Assembly: GCA_016875165.1 (NCBI GenBank)
Contig: VGSF01000056.1
Location: forward strand, 1-32,047
Source: Deltaproteobacteria bacterium
GTDB lineage: Bacteria; Desulfobacterota; SM23-61
Length of the DNA stretch: 32,047 bases
Direction of reading: 5' to 3'
Of this stretch, positions 7,267-15,633 are shown piece by piece; position 1 is the stretch's first letter, and each line of letters opens with the position of its first letter. The translations under genes and the position numbers were made by a program. The notes below the pieces were generated by a model, which did no database searches, was not told the DNA's origin, and worked only from the letters and a program-made list of their open reading frames with translations.

Positions 7267-7672
7267 AATTTTTATCGATACCAGCGGTTTTTACGCCCTC
7301 CTCGTGCGGGGGGATGATCAGCATGCCCGGGCCACTGAAATCTTACGGGAAGCGGCCGGCGACAGGCGACGATTTGTTACTACGGACTATGTCCTCGATG
7401 AAACCGCGACCTTGCTTCTTGCCCGAGGCTATGCCGGAGTCATTGCGAATTTGTTCGATCGGGTCCTGGAATCCGGAGCTTGCCGGGTCACCTGGATGGA
7501 TGCAGACTATTTTAGGAAGACCAGGCAATTTTTCCTTAAAAACCTGGAACGGAGCTGGTCTTTCACCGACTGCTTCAGCTTCATAGTCATGAAGGAGCTT
7601 CGCTTACGGGATGCCCTGTCAAAGGATTCTCATTTCAAACCTGCCGGATTCACCCCCCTGCTTATTCAATGA
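7256..7672 (+). CDS. VapC-type PIN-domain toxin ribonuclease
   Basis: A 138-residue PIN-domain protein, the normal size for VapC. The four acidic residues that bind the metal can be placed: D8 (FIDTSGFYALL), E49 (DYVLDETATLL), D105 (SFTDCFSF) and D124 (LSKDSHF). It starts at ATG 7256 inside the last codons of the antitoxin gene, in another frame, which indicates translational coupling. The family cleaves specific tRNA or rRNA sites and is held inactive by its antitoxin. The pairing here is Phd/YefM-type antitoxin with PIN toxin, a common combination. All key residues are present, so this is probably an active pair. Confidence 0.9.
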   Translation: MASEIFIDTSGFYALLVRGDDQHARATEILREAAGDRRRFVTTDYVLDETATLLLARGYAGVIANLFDRVLESGACRVTWMDADYFRKTRQFFLKNLERSWSFTDCFSFIVMKELRLRDALSKDSHFKPAGFTPLLIQ

Positions 7673-7725
7673 TCATAGGATTCTTTCCTGGCTGGGTCCG
7701 ACCCGGGTAACCACAGGGTAATACC

Positions 7726-7803
7726 GCCCTGCCCCTGGTAGCCACCCACTGGGGGACATACCGGGTGGAGACCGACGCAGGGCAAAGGAAATTTTCCCCT
7801 TGA
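7726..7803 (+). pseudogene. Short N-terminal remnant of a second molybdopterin oxidoreductase
   Basis: The frame reads ALPLVATHWGTYRVETDAG, almost the same as ALPLVATHWGAYRVETDAG near the start of the gene at 3170. The DNA is also very similar (about 60 bases). After this the frame runs to TGA at 7801 with no further similarity. It has no start codon. It is either a broken-off duplicate or the remains of a related gene. Confidence 0.75.
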
Positions 7804-7929
7804 CTGCCCATAAACAAGAGAGTACTTTCTAATTGCTGTTTCCCTCCGTAGTTAAGTAATCTTAGCAAACAAACCTCTAACCTTCTGGAGTATCCTATGA
7901 GAAGGAGTTTGCGGAAGGTGCCAATAGGA

Positions 7930-7970
7930 AGGCTCTGTAGAGAGGAATATATCTCTGCAGAGCCTTTTTT
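7930..7970 (+). terminator. Rho-independent terminator
   Basis: AGGCTCTGTAGAGA (7930-7943) pairs with TCTCTGCAGAGCCT (7952-7965) with one mismatch across an 8-base loop and runs into TTTTTT. It is a strong plus-strand terminator about 260 bases after vapC and 540 bases before the amidase gene. Confidence 0.8.
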
Positions 7971-8049
7971 ATCTTTTTAATTCCCCAATCCAGAGTGGAT
8001 CATCTTTTGGGTAATGTCAAAAGTTTTATGAAAAAAGGGATAAAATATG

Positions 8050-8468
8050 AAACCACAGAGGGCACAGAGGAAAGTAACGATAAATTAAAAAATAAACTCT
8101 TTAGCTCTATTTTACTCTGTGCCCTCGTAAAGTGAACAATGAATAAGGTCTGGTTTTTTCAATTAAAAATTACTTAAAAGAACACAGAAAAAATTGAGTT
8201 TAATTTGTTTTTAACCTCAAGTTATTAACACCCCCACCCTAACCCTCCCCCATCCAGGGGGAGGGAATTTTGGATCCCCCAGTATCTCCCCTCCCCTGGC
8301 GGGAGGGGGTTGGGGGGAGGGGGATAAAAAAGGAAATTCCTATACAATTAAATTAATTCTTGGGGTTATTGGTGGTTAAATATAAAATCTTCGAGGGCAC
8401 AGAGGGGAGGGAATAAATTCTCTCTAACATATTGACATCTAATATTTTCTCTGTGTCCTCTGTGGTTT
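8050..8468. repeat. Composite dispersed repeat bounded by CCACAGAGG-type ends
   Basis: The left end AAACCACAGAGGGCACAGAG (8050-8069) and the right end CTCTGTGTCCTCTGTGGTTT (8449-8468) are inverted copies with one mismatch. Inside, GAGGGCACAGAG recurs (8058-8069 and 8393-8404) and its complement CTCTGTGCCCTC lies at 8115-8126. CCACAGAG(G)-type repeats like these are scattered through many deltaproteobacterial and Nitrospira-like genomes. A second repeat family is nested in the middle (8229-8324). There is no coding potential. Confidence 0.65.
8229..8324. repeat. GC-rich palindromic repeat, CCCCCACCCTAACCCTCCCC type
   Basis: CACCCCCACCCTAACCCTCC leads to CCATCCAGGGGGAGGG, and a second arm pair, CCCCTCCCCTGGCGGGAGGGG, follows with a GGGGTTGGGGGGAGGGGGAT tail. 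The same family occurs at 15313-15372, 27545-27587 and 30440-30565 in this window. Confidence 0.75.
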
Positions 8469-8506
8469 GTTATTGACAATACCCGTTACAAAAAAAGGGG
8501 GCGGCA

Positions 8507-9988
8507 ATGGCGGATGAATTCATAGGCTACGATGCTATCAGTTTGGGGGAATTGGTTCGCAAGAAAGAAATAAAACCCACCGAGTTGTTGGAGATTACGA
8601 TCCAGCGGATCGAAAAGATAAATCCCAAGCTGAATGCCGTAATTCACAAGATGTATGACCAGGCAAGGGAAAACGCAGCAAATTGGGAAACCGTAGTCCA
8701 AAAGGGGAAGGCAGAAGGAGGTATCTTCTGCGGCGTTCCTTTCCTTTTAAAGGACCTCGTCGCGGAATACAAAGGGGCTCCCTTTCATGAAGGCTCGCGC
8801 GCGGTCAAGGGATATGTTTCCAAAATAGATAGTGAGTTAGTGAAGCGCCAGAAAGCCGGCGGCTTGGTTATTGTGGGCAAGACGAATACTCCTGAATTTG
8901 GGGCGGTGCCAACGACAGAACCGATCCTTTATGGACCGACCCATAATCCCTGGGACCTGAGTTTAACCCCGGGAGGGTCAAGCGGCGGGTCGGCGGCCTC
9001 TGTAGCAGCCGGGGTGGTGCCGATGGCTCACGGCAACGACGGCGGGGGATCAATCCGCGTCCCGGCCTCCTGCTGCGGGATCTTCGGTTTAAAGCCTACA
9101 CGGGCAAGGAATCCCCTGGGCCCGCTTTTTGGAGATATTGGGAGTGGAATCATCCATGAGCATGCGGTGACTCGCACGGTGCGCGATTCGGCGGCCCTCC
9201 TGGATGTCACCTCCGGACCGGACCTGGGCGATCCTTATTATGCTCCGCCCAAGGAGCGCCCCTTTCTGGAGGAAGTGGGTCGGAACCCGGGTAGGTTGAA
9301 GATCGGCTTCTTGACCTGCATCCCTGAAGGCTGGTCCGATAAAACTCAGTTGCACCCGGATTGTGAAAGCGCAGTTAAAGACGCCGCCCGGCTTTGTGAG
9401 GGGCTAGGTCATACGGTCGAGGAGGTTAATCCAAGTCCTTTAAGCCATCCGAATATCTCCTCTACTTTCGGCTTCATTTTTGCCTGTTTCCTCGGCCATG
9501 CGGTGGCCTATTGGGAAAGGGAATTAGGGAAAAAAATCAAGCAGGATGAACTGGAGCCCATAACCTGGGGAGGATATCAAAGGGGATTGACTCGGCCGGG
9601 GCCGGATTACCCGGTTACTATGGAAGAGATTCAGCGTTTCTCGCGGAAAATAGCACGATGGTATCATGAAGGAGGCTATGATATCCTCTTGACTCCGACG
9701 ATGGCCATTCCGCCGACCAAACTCGGGGCTTTCCAATCGACGCCGGACGAACCGATGAAGTGGCTTGGAGTTACCCTTGCTTTCATTGCTTTCACCCGCA
9801 TTCAAAACATGACCGGTCAACCGGCCATGTCCGTTCCCTTATTCTGGAATCAAAACAACACACCGATCGGGGTTCAGTTCGCCGGCCGTTTCGGGGATGA
9901 GGCCACGCTTTTCAGGCTGGCAGCTCAGCTGGAACAGGCCCGGCCCTGGAAAGACCGAAAACCACCAATTCATTGCAGTAATGAATAA
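8507..9988 (+). CDS. Amidase signature family hydrolase
   Basis: A 493-residue enzyme of normal length for the amidase signature family. The catalytic triad is visible: Lys82 (FLLKDL), cis-Ser158 ([10 protein letters not shown]) and nucleophile Ser182 ([11 protein letters not shown]); the 24-residue gap between the serines is the same as in FAAH and malonamidase. The overall look is close to the 6-aminohexanoate-cyclic-dimer hydrolase (NylA)-like branch, which also covers many general amidases, so the substrate is open. GGGGGC precedes the ATG. There is no signal peptide. It stands alone, with a repeat-rich region before it and a cyclase remnant after it. Confidence 0.9.
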   Translation: MADEFIGYDAISLGELVRKKEIKPTELLEITIQRIEKINPKLNAVIHKMYDQARENAANWETVVQKGKAEGGIFCGVPFLLKDLVAEYKGAPFHEGSRAVKGYVSKIDSELVKRQKAGGLVIVGKTNTPEFGAVPTTEPILYGPTHNPWDLSLTPGGSSGGSAASVAAGVVPMAHGNDGGGSIRVPASCCGIFGLKPTRARNPLGPLFGDIGSGIIHEHAVTRTVRDSAALLDVTSGPDLGDPYYAPPKERPFLEEVGRNPGRLKIGFLTCIPEGWSDKTQLHPDCESAVKDAARLCEGLGHTVEEVNPSPLSHPNISSTFGFIFACFLGHAVAYWERELGKKIKQDELEPITWGGYQRGLTRPGPDYPVTMEEIQRFSRKIARWYHEGGYDILLTPTMAIPPTKLGAFQSTPDEPMKWLGVTLAFIAFTRIQNMTGQPAMSVPLFWNQNNTPIGVQFAGRFGDEATLFRLAAQLEQARPWKDRKPPIHCSNE

Positions 9989-10067
9989 TTCATAAAGCAG
10001 GAATGTAGATTGTAAATGCCTTAATATGACCATAAAAACCGGCGCTATTTCCGAGAAATTTTCCTAT

Positions 10068-10172
10068 ATATTGAAAGACCAGGAGAATCTCGGCAAGGCC
10101 ATAGAAATTTTGAAGGAATGCCGTGCCGACGGCTGAGTGAGCAGGTACGAGAAAGAATTAGTCCCCCTTTAA
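10068..10172 (+). pseudogene. C-terminal tail of a cyclase-TPR protein (remnant a)
   Basis: The frame reads NLGKAIEILKECRADG, stop (TGA where relatives have TGG), VSRYEKELVPL, stop. This is the exact C-terminus of the family seen complete at 26971-30414 (SLGKAIEIMKECGADGWVSR and on). No upstream part of the gene remains; the amidase gene lies just before. It marks the end of a lost cyclase copy. Confidence 0.85.
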
Positions 10173-10247
10173 TAGAAGCTCTACTTTTCCTATCTAATTT
10201 ATGGTATAAAAAAGAAAATTTATAACTCTCTTAGCGAGGCTGGCCCA

Positions 10248-10640
10248 ATGGCTGAAAGAAGCCTGGATTGGTTGAAGCAGGCGGAAAAGGATTTGGAGAA
10301 AGCAAGGTTAGACCTTGATTGGGGTTATTTTGAATGGGCCTGTTTTACTTCGCAACAGGCGGCGGAAAAGGCAATCAAAGGAGTATTCCAGCATTTGCAT
10401 GGGGAAGCATGGGGGCATGGAACGAAAGCATTGCTGGAGAATTTGCCATACGAAGATCGCTCCTTGTTGTTAGAAGATGGTATTTTTTTGGACAAATTGT
10501 ACATTCCTACGCGGTATCCGAATGGCCTTCCCCAAGGCATCCCGCATGATTACTTCACGAAGAAGGATGCTGAGCTGGCCCTAACAGCTGCCCTAAGAAT
10601 CTATGAATGGTGTAAAGGTAAGATTTCTAAACCGGGATGA
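10248..10640 (+). CDS. HEPN-domain protein (toxin of a HEPN/MNT pair)
   Basis: A 130-residue all-helical protein reading SLDWLKQAEKDLEKARLDL, then FTSQQAAEKAIKGVF, the hallmark of HEPN domains. The later RYPNGLPQGIPHDYF segment is typical of the subgroup paired with nucleotidyltransferases. The strict R-x4-6-H ribonuclease motif is not obvious, so RNase activity is uncertain. The start ATG 10248 has GAGG eight bases upstream. It overlaps the nucleotidyltransferase gene by 38 bases. Such pairs act as toxin-antitoxin systems in which the nucleotidyltransferase can silence HEPN by AMP transfer (known for HepT/MntA). The pair sits between a cyclase tail (10172) and a cyclase head (11160). Confidence 0.88.
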   Translation: MAERSLDWLKQAEKDLEKARLDLDWGYFEWACFTSQQAAEKAIKGVFQHLHGEAWGHGTKALLENLPYEDRSLLLEDGIFLDKLYIPTRYPNGLPQGIPHDYFTKKDAELALTAALRIYEWCKGKISKPG

Positions 10641-10977
10641 AATTCTGCCGCGCCTGGTGGAGTCCGCTAAAAGAGTATTGGCGTCCAGGGCAGATGTTTT
10701 AGAAGTGAGTCTTTTTGGCTCCCTGGCCCGCGGTAACTATGCCCCCGGGAGTGACGCGGACATTTATATTTTGTTGAAGGAGGATCCCAGAAGATTTATA
10801 GACCGGATCCCGGAATTCCATGAGCATTTTTCCGGAGCCGGACTTCCCGTTGAGGTCTTTCCTTACACCCTGGAAGAGGTGGCAAAAATGGGGGATGGAG
10901 GTTTTATTAAGACTATCGAGAAAGAAAAGATAGTTCTGGGGGATAGAGAAAAACCAGAAAGTCCCCTTTCTCTCTAA
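10603..10977 (+). CDS. Minimal nucleotidyltransferase (MNT-type antitoxin)
   Basis: A 124-residue nucleotidyltransferase. The fold signature FGSLARGNYAPGSDADIYIL holds GS (39-40), the RG pair and the metal ligands D51 and D53; LPVEVF (E84) supplies the likely third acid. It begins inside the HEPN gene in another frame, so the two are translationally coupled. By analogy with MntA it would modify or bind HEPN to keep it inactive. All catalytic residues are present. Confidence 0.88.
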   Translation: MNGVKVRFLNRDEILPRLVESAKRVLASRADVLEVSLFGSLARGNYAPGSDADIYILLKEDPRRFIDRIPEFHEHFSGAGLPVEVFPYTLEEVAKMGDGGFIKTIEKEKIVLGDREKPESPLSL

Positions 10978-11372
10978 ATGGACTTCCCCAACTTTTCGTT
11001 AAAACGTTAGTGCTTGGCAGTTGTTTGATTTTTGTTCAATATTTCTGTGAACAATATGTTGCCAGGCGCTGTGGCATTCCTGATAGAAAACGTTTATTTC
11101 TTAATTCAGGGCTTTAGCTCGGACAATCCCGCCATGCAACAATCCCATCAGAGGGCCATATGAAATGCCCGAAGTGTCAGTCTGAAAACCCGGAAGGGAT
11201 TAAGTTCTGTGGGGAACGCGGGGCAAAATAGGAAAGAAAAGGTATGCCGCTCATTCAAGTTTCAGTCAACGGGGATGGACGATAGACCCTCTCCTCGATA
11301 TCTGACTTTCTTGCAGGCAAGATATCGTGAGCTTCCGGGAAGCAGAAAAAGCTAACGGAAGAGGTGGAGAAA
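10978..11372. other. Gap holding an inverted repeat and a cyclase head remnant
   Basis: TTGTTCA (11032-11038) and TGAACAA (11048-11054) form an inverted repeat, with TGGCA (11015-11019) and TGCCA (11060-11064) outside it. TTCAGGGCTTTAGCTCGGA at about 11105-11123 resembles TCAGGGCTTTATCTCCGA at 20709-20726; both stand before a cyclase head, so this is a shared leader. Nothing else recognisable is seen. Confidence 0.5.
11160..11231 (+). pseudogene. N-terminal zinc-ribbon stub of a cyclase (remnant b)
   Basis: MKCPKCQSENPEGIKFCGER, then GAK and a stop: 23 residues equal to the first zinc ribbon of the full-length cyclases (MKCPKCQTENPDVKKFCRKC). The fourth zinc Cys has become Arg and the frame stops at once after GAK. 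It is the head of a lost copy, with the shared leader sequence in front. Confidence 0.85.
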
Positions 11373-13577
11373 ATGACGGAATGGGGAAAATCGCGAAGGA
11401 TTTCAGACCGGCTATTAGAGGTTGCAAGCAGTTCTTTTTTCGGACGGCAGGAGGAGCTGGCTTTACTTGCCAGCGCCATCACCTCCACTGATCCTCCCTT
11501 CCTGGTTGGATTCATTCACGGACCCGGGGGAATCGGGAAGTCACGGTTGATACAGGCATTGCGCCAGTCGATCCCTGCCGCTGTCTGCTGGTATCTCATG
11601 GATTGCCGTCACATTGAGCCCACGCCGCAGGGTTTCCTCACTTCCCTCGGCGCTGCCCTCCAGATAGAAGAGGAGTCTGTGTTCCACTCGATCACGAGCC
11701 GCCTGGGAGAAACCGGGCAACGGACCGTGCTTGCGCTGGACACCTATGAGACCTACGGACTCATGGACACCTGGCTCCGCCAGGAATTCCTGCCTTCATT
11801 GTCCGAAAATGTTTTCACCCTCATTGCCGGTCGCCAGGCACCGAACTCCGCCTGGTTTACCGCCCCGGAATGGCAGCATATCTTTCGCAACATCCCTTTG
11901 AAAGAGATGTCGGCAAACGATTCCCGAAAGATGCTGGAGTCACGAGGCCTCACGCCATCCCAAGTCGAACGGGTCCAACGGTTCGCCAAAGGATACCCTC
12001 TTGTCCTGGAAATGGCGGCCGCGGCAATCCGCGCTGCCCCGGATTTGCAAATTAGCGTAGGTCCAGCCCCCAATGCTCTGCAGCAACTTACGAAAACGTT
12101 TTTGACCGGCCTTCCTCCGGGCACTGTGGAGGCTGTTGAGGCGGCCTCGACCGTCCGGCGCGTTACTGAACCGATACTCAGGGCACTCCTCGCTGTTCCA
12201 CAAGCCAGAGATCCATTTGAGCATTTGGAAACCCTTCCCTTCGTCGACGTGACGATAGAAGGTTTGGCTTTTCATGATGTGGTGCGCGAAACCATTTCCA
12301 AAGATCTGGCTTGGCGCGACCCGGAACATTACCGGACCTATCGAAGACGGGCCTGGCATTTTTTCTCCAAAGAATCCCACGAGTGTCGGGCGCATAACCT
12401 TTGGCAGTGCACGGCCGACATGCTTTATTTAATAGAAAACCCCGTCGTCCGGGAAGCTTTCTTTCCCGAGGGAGCAACTGATTTCATTGTGGAGCCGGCG
12501 ACTCCCGGTGATGCCGGAGTGGTCCTCGACATCGCCGCCTCCGCAGAACCTCGAGAGGCAGCCGATTTCATTGCGCGTTGGTGGGCCAGTCATCCGGAGA
12601 CTTTCAGCGTCGCCAAGAGCCGAGAGGGGAAAGTTGCTGCATTTTACCTTATCTTCGAACCCACCCATGTCCAGGGAGAGCTTCTGACCGAAGACCCTCT
12701 CACCGCGGCGTGGTGGCTTCATCTCAGTCAGAACCCAGTCGCCCAGGGGGAAAGGGTACTGTTTCTCCGGAGGTGGCTTGCGCATGGGACGGGAGATGCC
12801 CCCTCTCCAGCGCAGGGCGCATGCTGGCTGGACATCAAGCGCACTTATATGGAACTCCGGCCCAGTTTGCGCAGGCTGTACACCGTCGTTACCGACCTGG
12901 CCACTTATGGCCCCATCGTCACCCCTCTTTACTTTGTGCCCCTTTCGGCGGGGAACGTGGTCTTGGGTGGTGTCACTTATAATTCAGCTCTACTCGACTT
13001 CGGCCCTCTCAGTGTCGACGGATGGATCGCTGCTATTACGGGAGCGGAACTCGGAGTGAAACCCGTCAAAACCGAGACAGGCGGGCGGCGTCTCGTAACC
13101 GTGTTCTTCACCGATATCGTTGGCTCAACCGAAAAAGCCGTGGCCATGGGAGACCGCCGCTGGCGAGGGGTTTTGGAAGATCATAACACACTGGTGCGGG
13201 CGGAATTGGCCAGATTTGAGGGGAGAGAGATCGACACGGCCGGGGACGGTTTTTTGGTAACCTTTGACAGCCCGGCGTTGGGTATTCAATGCGCTGCTGC
13301 CATTTGTGAGTCCGTCCGCCGGCTGGGGATAGAGGTCAGGGCGGGCTTGCACCTGGGCGAATGTGAAGCGGTAGGAGACCGGGTCATAGGGATTGCGGTA
13401 CATATTGGTGCTCAGGTGATGGAGATGGCCGGAGCTGGGGAGATACTGGTATCAAGCACGATTCGGGATGTTTTAGCCGGGTCGGACTTTCGATTTACAG
13501 ACCATGGCACTCACTTTTTAAAAGGGATCCCAGGAGAATGGCGGCTTTTTAAGTTCCAACGCAGTGGAGCCCATTAG
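11373..13577 (+). CDS. STAND-like ATPase with middle acyltransferase-like domain and C-terminal class III cyclase
   Basis: A 734-residue protein whose domain order is the reverse of its neighbours. Residues 20-370 are an ATPase module (FFGRQEELALLASAI; Walker A GPGGIGKSR at 50-58; LALDTYETY as Walker B with D123). Residues 370-560 look like a GNAT-type acyltransferase fold (FIVEPATPGDAGVVLDIAAS, VLFLRRWL), recognised only by general pattern. Residues 570-734 are a class III nucleotidyl cyclase with metal ligands D581 (FFTDIVGST) and D625 (DTAGDGFLV), 44 residues apart as in known cyclases, then GLHLGECE. No TPRs. I chose ATG 11373 with GAGG eight bases upstream; GTG 11364 is in frame. The final strand WRLFKF is complete, so the gene appears intact. 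Confidence 0.82.
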   Translation: MTEWGKSRRISDRLLEVASSSFFGRQEELALLASAITSTDPPFLVGFIHGPGGIGKSRLIQALRQSIPAAVCWYLMDCRHIEPTPQGFLTSLGAALQIEEESVFHSITSRLGETGQRTVLALDTYETYGLMDTWLRQEFLPSLSENVFTLIAGRQAPNSAWFTAPEWQHIFRNIPLKEMSANDSRKMLESRGLTPSQVERVQRFAKGYPLVLEMAAAAIRAAPDLQISVGPAPNALQQLTKTFLTGLPPGTVEAVEAASTVRRVTEPILRALLAVPQARDPFEHLETLPFVDVTIEGLAFHDVVRETISKDLAWRDPEHYRTYRRRAWHFFSKESHECRAHNLWQCTADMLYLIENPVVREAFFPEGATDFIVEPATPGDAGVVLDIAASAEPREAADFIARWWASHPETFSVAKSREGKVAAFYLIFEPTHVQGELLTEDPLTAAWWLHLSQNPVAQGERVLFLRRWLAHGTGDAPSPAQGACWLDIKRTYMELRPSLRRLYTVVTDLATYGPIVTPLYFVPLSAGNVVLGGVTYNSALLDFGPLSVDGWIAAITGAELGVKPVKTETGGRRLVTVFFTDIVGSTEKAVAMGDRRWRGVLEDHNTLVRAELARFEGREIDTAGDGFLVTFDSPALGIQCAAAICESVRRLGIEVRAGLHLGECEAVGDRVIGIAVHIGAQVMEMAGAGEILVSSTIRDVLAGSDFRFTDHGTHFLKGIPGEWRLFKFQRSGAH

Positions 13578-13617
13578 AAATGGTCTGAAGTGGGAACACG
13601 GCATCTTGGGCCTTCAG

Positions 13618-15201
13618 CTACAAAATGCCCAGTTTTTTCAAATGGTAGGTCAGGGTTTCCCTGGGAATGCCCAATTGGCGGGCCGCGGCGCTCACATTCC
13701 AGCGCCCGGTTCCAGGGTATTTGGTGGCCTGGAGGGCCTCTAAATATCGTTTCCGTTCTTCCTCTTTTAAAAAATGGCGACCTTTTTCCGGCAAAGATTC
13801 CAGTTCAGGAGGATGGCTTCCGGAAGGGTAGGTCATTTGTTGTTTTGCCTGGGACGCTGCCGCCTCGCGGAACCAGGCAGGGAAATTGGCGGGAATGATT
13901 TCGTCCCCCTCGCAGAGCGCTGCCGCGGCGAAAAGGGCCTGTTCGAGTTGACGAACGTTCCCTGGCCAATCAAAGGCCACCAACATCTCCAGAGCTTCCG
14001 AGGAAAGGCGCAGGGGGCGTTTCAGGGGGACCTTCTTTTTTTGCTGGCTATAAGCCTTATTTAAGAAATGGATGGCCAGAAGAGGAATGTCTTCAACCCG
14101 CTCGCGTAAAGGGGGCATCCTGATTTCCAGGCCACAGAGCCGGTAATAGAGATCTTCCCGAAGCCTTTTTTCCTTCACCATCTCCGTCAAATTCTTGTTT
14201 GTGGCGGCAATAATGCGCGTATCGGAGGGCACCGGTTTCTCCGATCCGAGGGGAGTTACTTTTTTTTCTTCCAACACGCGCAGGATTTTTGCCTGGCTGG
14301 CTAAACTCATTTCCCCAATTTCATCGAGGAAGAGCGTTCCTTTCGAAGCGGCGACAAATTTCCCCTGGCGATTGTGGGTTGCGCCGGTAAAGGCCCCTTT
14401 GACGTGACCGAACAGTTCACTTTCGAGAAGCGTCTCGGATAAAGCGGCACAATTTACTTCTATAAAGGGCCCCTTAGCGCGGGGACTGGCCTCGTGAATC
14501 CGGCGTGCAGCCAGCTCTTTGCCCGTCCCTGTCTCCCCACAGATCAATACCGGAATTTCGGTTTCGCCGGCTTTGAGACATAAATGAAGGGCCTCCTGCA
14601 CGGCCTGGCTTATGCCCACAATGACAGTCTTCCCTTCGGGAACTTGGGGGGACTTCCCTTCCATCCCCATTCTCATCTTTGAAGGGACTCGATAAGGAGT
14701 CAATCTTCCCGCCCTCGCCAGGGCGGCGCCGTACATAACGGCCAGGGCGGAGAGCCACTCTTTCCATTCGGGAAGGAAGAGCTTGTCAGAATGATGATTC
14801 AAGATGTTTATGACCCCGAAAAGATGGTCTTCGAAAACAATGGGCGCCGAAATCATGGCGTAGGTTCTGAGTCCAAATCGCTCGTCCACCCGTGAATCGT
14901 GGAAGGTTTGTTTCTGGGCGTTAGCCACAAAGACGGGCTGCCGTGATAAGACCGCAGCTCCGCTGATCCCTTCGCCTTCGCGAATGGAAATATCCATTAC
15001 CCGGTCCTGGGGAATATCGGTACTGGAAATGAGGCGTAATTGGTTTTCCGTATCGACCTGCCAGATGGACGCGGCATCTGCTGCAGCGGCGGTCAGCAGC
15101 ATTCGGCAGAAAGCAGCGTTATATTCGGGACTGCCGGGAATGGCGGTCGGACGCCCCTGAAAAAACTGGGCCATTTCTAAAAAGGAGGTCTTGTTCTTCA
15201 T
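13618..15201 (-). CDS. GAF-domain sigma-54-dependent transcriptional activator
   Basis: A 527-residue bacterial enhancer-binding protein. Residues 25-165 form a GAF sensor. The AAA+ domain has Walker A GETGTGKE (222-229), the sigma-54 contact loop GAFTGA (269-274) and Walker B GTLFLDEIGE (288-297). The C-terminus is a Fis-type HTH (NVSAAARQLGIPRETLTYHL). The start MKNKTSF at 15201 is preceded by GGAGAAG; a longer frame to 15231 adds ten residues without a ribosome site. It reads away from the gene at 15634, in front of which a -24/-12 promoter lies, so that gene is the likely target. The GAF ligand cannot be told from the sequence. Confidence 0.93.
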   Translation of the reverse strand: MKNKTSFLEMAQFFQGRPTAIPGSPEYNAAFCRMLLTAAAADAASIWQVDTENQLRLISSTDIPQDRVMDISIREGEGISGAAVLSRQPVFVANAQKQTFHDSRVDERFGLRTYAMISAPIVFEDHLFGVINILNHHSDKLFLPEWKEWLSALAVMYGAALARAGRLTPYRVPSKMRMGMEGKSPQVPEGKTVIVGISQAVQEALHLCLKAGETEIPVLICGETGTGKELAARRIHEASPRAKGPFIEVNCAALSETLLESELFGHVKGAFTGATHNRQGKFVAASKGTLFLDEIGEMSLASQAKILRVLEEKKVTPLGSEKPVPSDTRIIAATNKNLTEMVKEKRLREDLYYRLCGLEIRMPPLRERVEDIPLLAIHFLNKAYSQQKKKVPLKRPLRLSSEALEMLVAFDWPGNVRQLEQALFAAAALCEGDEIIPANFPAWFREAAASQAKQQMTYPSGSHPPELESLPEKGRHFLKEEERKRYLEALQATKYPGTGRWNVSAAARQLGIPRETLTYHLKKLGIL

Positions 15202-15312
15202 TTTGTTCTTCTCCGCATGAATCGCCCTCACCCCCCGTTCGGCTGTCTTCGACCCTGAGACTTCAGCGAGCTCAGTCGAGCCGCTCAGACCTAAGGGAGC
15301 TCACGGCCGAAG

Positions 15313-15372
15313 CCCTCTCCCGCGAGTCGATTAGACCCGACCACGGGGGGAGAGGGAGTTTCCGGATAAAAA
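15313..15372. repeat. GC-rich palindromic repeat with TTTCCGGATRAAAAC tail
   Basis: CCCTCTCCC (15313-15321) pairs with GGGAGAGGG (15348-15356). The tail GTTTCCGGATAAAAAC also follows the copy near 30550 (GTTTCCGGATGAAAAC), which shows that they are one family. Confidence 0.7.
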
Positions 15373-15427
15373 CATTCTAAATAAAAAATGGTGAAATTGC
15401 AATAATAATTAATGAAAGTGGTGAATA

Positions 15428-15438
15428 TGGTATTACCA
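15428..15438. promoter_or_regulatory. Candidate activator-binding palindrome (UAS)
   Basis: TGGTATTACCA is a perfect 11-bp palindrome about 100 bases upstream of the -24 element, the normal distance for an enhancer-binding protein site. Only one copy is seen, so it is tentative. Confidence 0.35.
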
Positions 15439-15532
15439 AAATTTACCAGCATTCCATTCCATTTTAACGAGTGTAGATAAAAAAATTGAATATAATCAAA
15501 TAGATAAGAAAAAAAGGGGGAGGACGAATGGC

Positions 15533-15549
15533 TTGGCACGAGGTTTGAG
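15533..15549 (+). promoter_or_regulatory. Sigma-54 (-24/-12) promoter
   Basis: TTGGCACGAGGTTTGAG closely follows the consensus YTGGCACGrNNNTTGCW: GG at 15535-15536 and G at 15547 are 12 bases apart. The only important change is A for C after the -12 G. It precedes the gene at 15634 by about 85 bases and lies beside a sigma-54 activator gene. Confidence 0.7.
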
Positions 15550-15633
15550 TATTTAATGGAACTGAAAGGTCTTTCGAAGATGATCCGGGATCAAATCAAG
15601 TAGTGAGAACTTCATTGAACATGGAGGTGTGAA

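Larger units (their letters stand above)
7673..8506. other. 834-base non-coding stretch
   Basis: No complete gene is seen. It holds a molybdopterin oxidoreductase remnant (7726-7803), an intrinsic terminator (7930-7970) that follows no visible gene, and a composite dispersed repeat (8050-8468). The bases at 7850-7930 before the terminator could encode a small RNA, but I cannot identify one. Confidence 0.7.
15202..15633. other. Divergent intergenic region with repeat, UAS candidate and sigma-54 promoter
   Basis: The 432 bases hold a palindromic GC-rich repeat (15313-15372), then AT-rich DNA with a small palindrome (15428-15438) and a -24/-12 promoter (15533-15549). A short open frame after GGAGGACG, starting at 15528 and coding six residues (MAWHEV), overlaps the promoter and is probably chance. 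Confidence 0.6.

Noticed and set aside
15528-15548. Six-residue open frame (MAWHEV) after a good ribosome site
   Set aside because: It overlaps the -24/-12 promoter, so it would lie upstream of the transcription start.
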